Shown here one piece after another: positions 62,704 through 64,000 of a stretch of DNA of 64,000 nt (within the stretch, counting starts at the first letter, position 1; each line of letters starts with the position of its first letter). The notes below the pieces were generated by a model. It ran no database searches. It saw nothing but the letters and a program-made list of their open reading frames with translations, and had not been told where the DNA came from. Source of the DNA: Pedobacter zeae (GTDB lineage Bacteria; Bacteroidota; Bacteroidia; Sphingobacteriales; Sphingobacteriaceae); contig NZ_JACIEF010000004.1 in NCBI RefSeq assembly GCF_014196715.1, positions 739,152-803,151 on the forward strand. The letters are read 5' to 3'. Made by a program: the position numbers and the translations under genes.

Positions 62704-63294
62704 CCCCCCTGCCCTGGCTGCGATAGTGCCAGATAAGGCTAAAAATACAATCGCAAAGCCATATTGATAAAAAACCATTGATTTTATCGGGGCAAAAAAA
62801 GCAACCAAAAAAGGTAAAATAGCCCCACTGATAAAAGATGCGCCCGAGGCAAAAGCCGCCTGGAGGGGTTTAGGCTGCGTAATTTCGTTAATGCCGAGTT
62901 CATCCCGGGCATGTGCGGTCAAAGCATCCTTGTCCGTAAGCTGTACGGCTACTTGCATGGCTAAATCTTCATCCAATCCCTGGGCTACGTATATTTTTGC
63001 GAGTTCTCGTAGTTCTATTTCGGGCATACTTTCGAGTTCCATTTTTTCACGCGCGAGATCTGCTTTTTCAATGTCGGCCTGAGAGCTTACCGAAACATAT
63101 TCGCCGGCAGCCATAGATAATGAACCCGCTACTATACCAGCCAGAGCAGCCAGTACGATGGGGCTTCTCGTATCACTTGCAGCAGCTATACCGATAACCA
63201 GACTGGTAGTAGAAATAATACCATCATTTGCCCCCAGTACGGCAGCCCTTAACCAACCTGTTCTATTTGTGTAATGCTTTTCCAGTTCCATCAT
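62689..63294 (-). CDS. VIT1/CCC1-family Fe/Mn transporter, C-terminus frameshifted
   Basis: The 201-residue frame begins HYTNRTGWLRAAVLGANDGI (typical VIT1/CCC1 start), followed by LAALAGIVAGSLSMAAGEYVSVSSQ, an acidic/helical domain and FLVAFFAPI. Normal members are about 230 residues. After ARAGG a run of six G shifts the frame and truncates the protein before its last helix. Family members move iron or manganese out of the cytosol. Removing one G restores a complete C-terminus, so this is a sequencing error, a recent mutation or slippage-based switching. Confidence 0.87.
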   Translation of the reverse strand: MMELEKHYTNRTGWLRAAVLGANDGIISTTSLVIGIAAASDTRSPIVLAALAGIVAGSLSMAAGEYVSVSSQADIEKADLAREKMELESMPEIELRELAKIYVAQGLDEDLAMQVAVQLTDKDALTAHARDELGINEITQPKPLQAAFASGASFISGAILPFLVAFFAPIKSMVFYQYGFAIVFLALSGTIAARAGGFKCG

Positions 63295-63358
63295 AGGATC
63301 GAATAATTTTCATGTTGGATAAATCAGGTAAATGCCATCCTATATAGAAAGGCAATAT

Positions 63359-63781
63359 CTATTTCTTTTCATAAACAATTAAAATGGTCAGGTCATTGCC
63401 GGCATTTGGCGCAATGCCATGCGAGCTGCCCGGACGGGTCAATATCGCATCACCAGGCTTCACTGCAAAGGTTTTTCCATTCATTTGCATGGTTCCATTT
63501 CCACTGATCACATAATAAATCTCATCCTCTTTTTGCAGGTGATAACCGATTGATGAGCCCGGTTTCAATATTCTTTTCCTAAAGGCTGTTTTCAGGTTTT
63601 TGGCATTGGCGAAAAAGTTAAAGCCTATGGTTTCGCCACCACCATTATGAGTACCCGGTTCGGTTTTGGCCACTTCAACATCGTTTTGCAAAATGTATTT
63701 ACTGGTATCGGGTATTTGGGCTTTTGCGGCGATTGAAATAAAGAATGTAAAAAATAGTAGAGCCAATGCTTTGTTAATCAT
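63359..63781 (-). CDS. Secreted cupin-domain protein
   Basis: The start at 63781 (MINKALALLFFTFFISIAAKAQ) gives 140 residues with a clear signal peptide; the in-frame ATG 8 codons upstream adds a polar stretch and is less likely. The cupin barrel is shown by GSSIGYHLQKEDEIYYVISG (H in the first motif) and PGDAILTRPGSSHGI (second motif). A metal-binding role is likely, with the ligand unknown. Confidence 0.85.
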   Translation of the reverse strand: MINKALALLFFTFFISIAAKAQIPDTSKYILQNDVEVAKTEPGTHNGGGETIGFNFFANAKNLKTAFRKRILKPGSSIGYHLQKEDEIYYVISGNGTMQMNGKTFAVKPGDAILTRPGSSHGIAPNAGNDLTILIVYEKK

Positions 63782-63805
63782 GGTTTTATTTTTATATCCG
63801 GCCAT

Positions 63806-64000
63806 CTGTTTTAAACATTTTTAGTCCTTAAGCTTTAGCCTTCAAATATAAATTTAGGTGTTTTGTATTGATGTTGCCAAAAGCATCTAAACTTTGTTAC
63901 TAAATTTGTTACTAAACCCGTATTCTATGGTTTTTGCAAATAAATTTTAAAATATTTAAGCAGCAATACCAAGATCTTTCTTATAAGGCCTTTCTTTCAA
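63806..64000. other. Intergenic segment at the window end
   Basis: About 195 bp with no gene seen. It is AT-rich and contains the near-direct repeat TTTGTTACTAAA twice (about 63892-63917), 15 bp apart. It is presumably the start of the next intergenic region. Confidence 0.4.

Overview
The window looks like a chromosomal segment of a Bacteroidetes bacterium in the Sphingobacteriaceae, most like Pedobacter. This is an inference from gene content and style; no database search was possible. Supporting signs are a SusC/SusD polysaccharide locus, bacillithiol synthesis (BshC), an atpD-atpC pair detached from the other ATP synthase genes, promoters of the Bacteroidetes type (TTTG, about 19 nt, TAnnTTTG), lack of strong Shine-Dalgarno sites, moderate to low GC, and family names typical of the group (DUF4382, DUF4293, DUF5683, DUF2130, ORF6N).

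Layout. 1-7.9 kb (minus strand): branched-chain amino-acid genes in the order ilvE, then ilvD-ORF6N-ilvB-ilvN-glyoxalase-DinB-ilvC. Upstream of ilvD lies a complete transcription attenuator: a Bacteroidetes promoter, a 25-codon Ile/Val/Leu-rich leader peptide, an antiterminator strand and an intrinsic terminator. 8-13.3 kb: small membrane protein, lipoprotein hydrolase, atpD-atpC, an SDR reductase, a peroxiredoxin and tRNA-Arg(ACG). 13.4-16.6 kb: a histidine kinase/OmpR regulator operon with a secreted outer-membrane-type protein and a basic secreted peptide. 16.8-19.7 kb: DUF4382 lipoprotein, adk and obgE.

19.8-25 kb (minus strand) is the most system-like accessory region. It holds a hypothetical gene, a polytopic membrane protein, a NarX-type kinase and a LuxR-type regulator. 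Next come direct repeats, a 100-residue signal-less peptide gene, an intrinsic terminator, and a coupled trio of a membrane protein, an HTTM-like membrane protein and a DCC thiol oxidoreductase. This resembles a regulated small-peptide production cassette, but the function is inferred.

25-38 kb: housekeeping genes (YdcF, YtxH, OsmC, DUF2130, thioesterase, a HAMP/PAS kinase, FMN reductase, parA-parB-DUF5683, dapB, lepB). This stretch is interrupted at 31.1-32.5 kb by five tandem copies of a noncoding, hairpin-rich repeat of about 293 bp. 38.2-53.3 kb: a polysaccharide utilization locus, probably for fucosylated glycans. It has a ROK regulator, SusC, SusD, a GH29 fucosidase and a GH3-PA14 enzyme; on the opposite strand are an Ldh2-type dehydrogenase, bshC and a second GH29 with a duplicated C-terminal module. 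53.5-64 kb: DEAD-box helicase, DUF4293, truA, an ABC exporter, an asparaginase plus dicarboxylate/amino-acid symporter pair, rlmF, a VIT1/CCC1 transporter gene with an apparent frameshift in a G6 run, and a secreted cupin.
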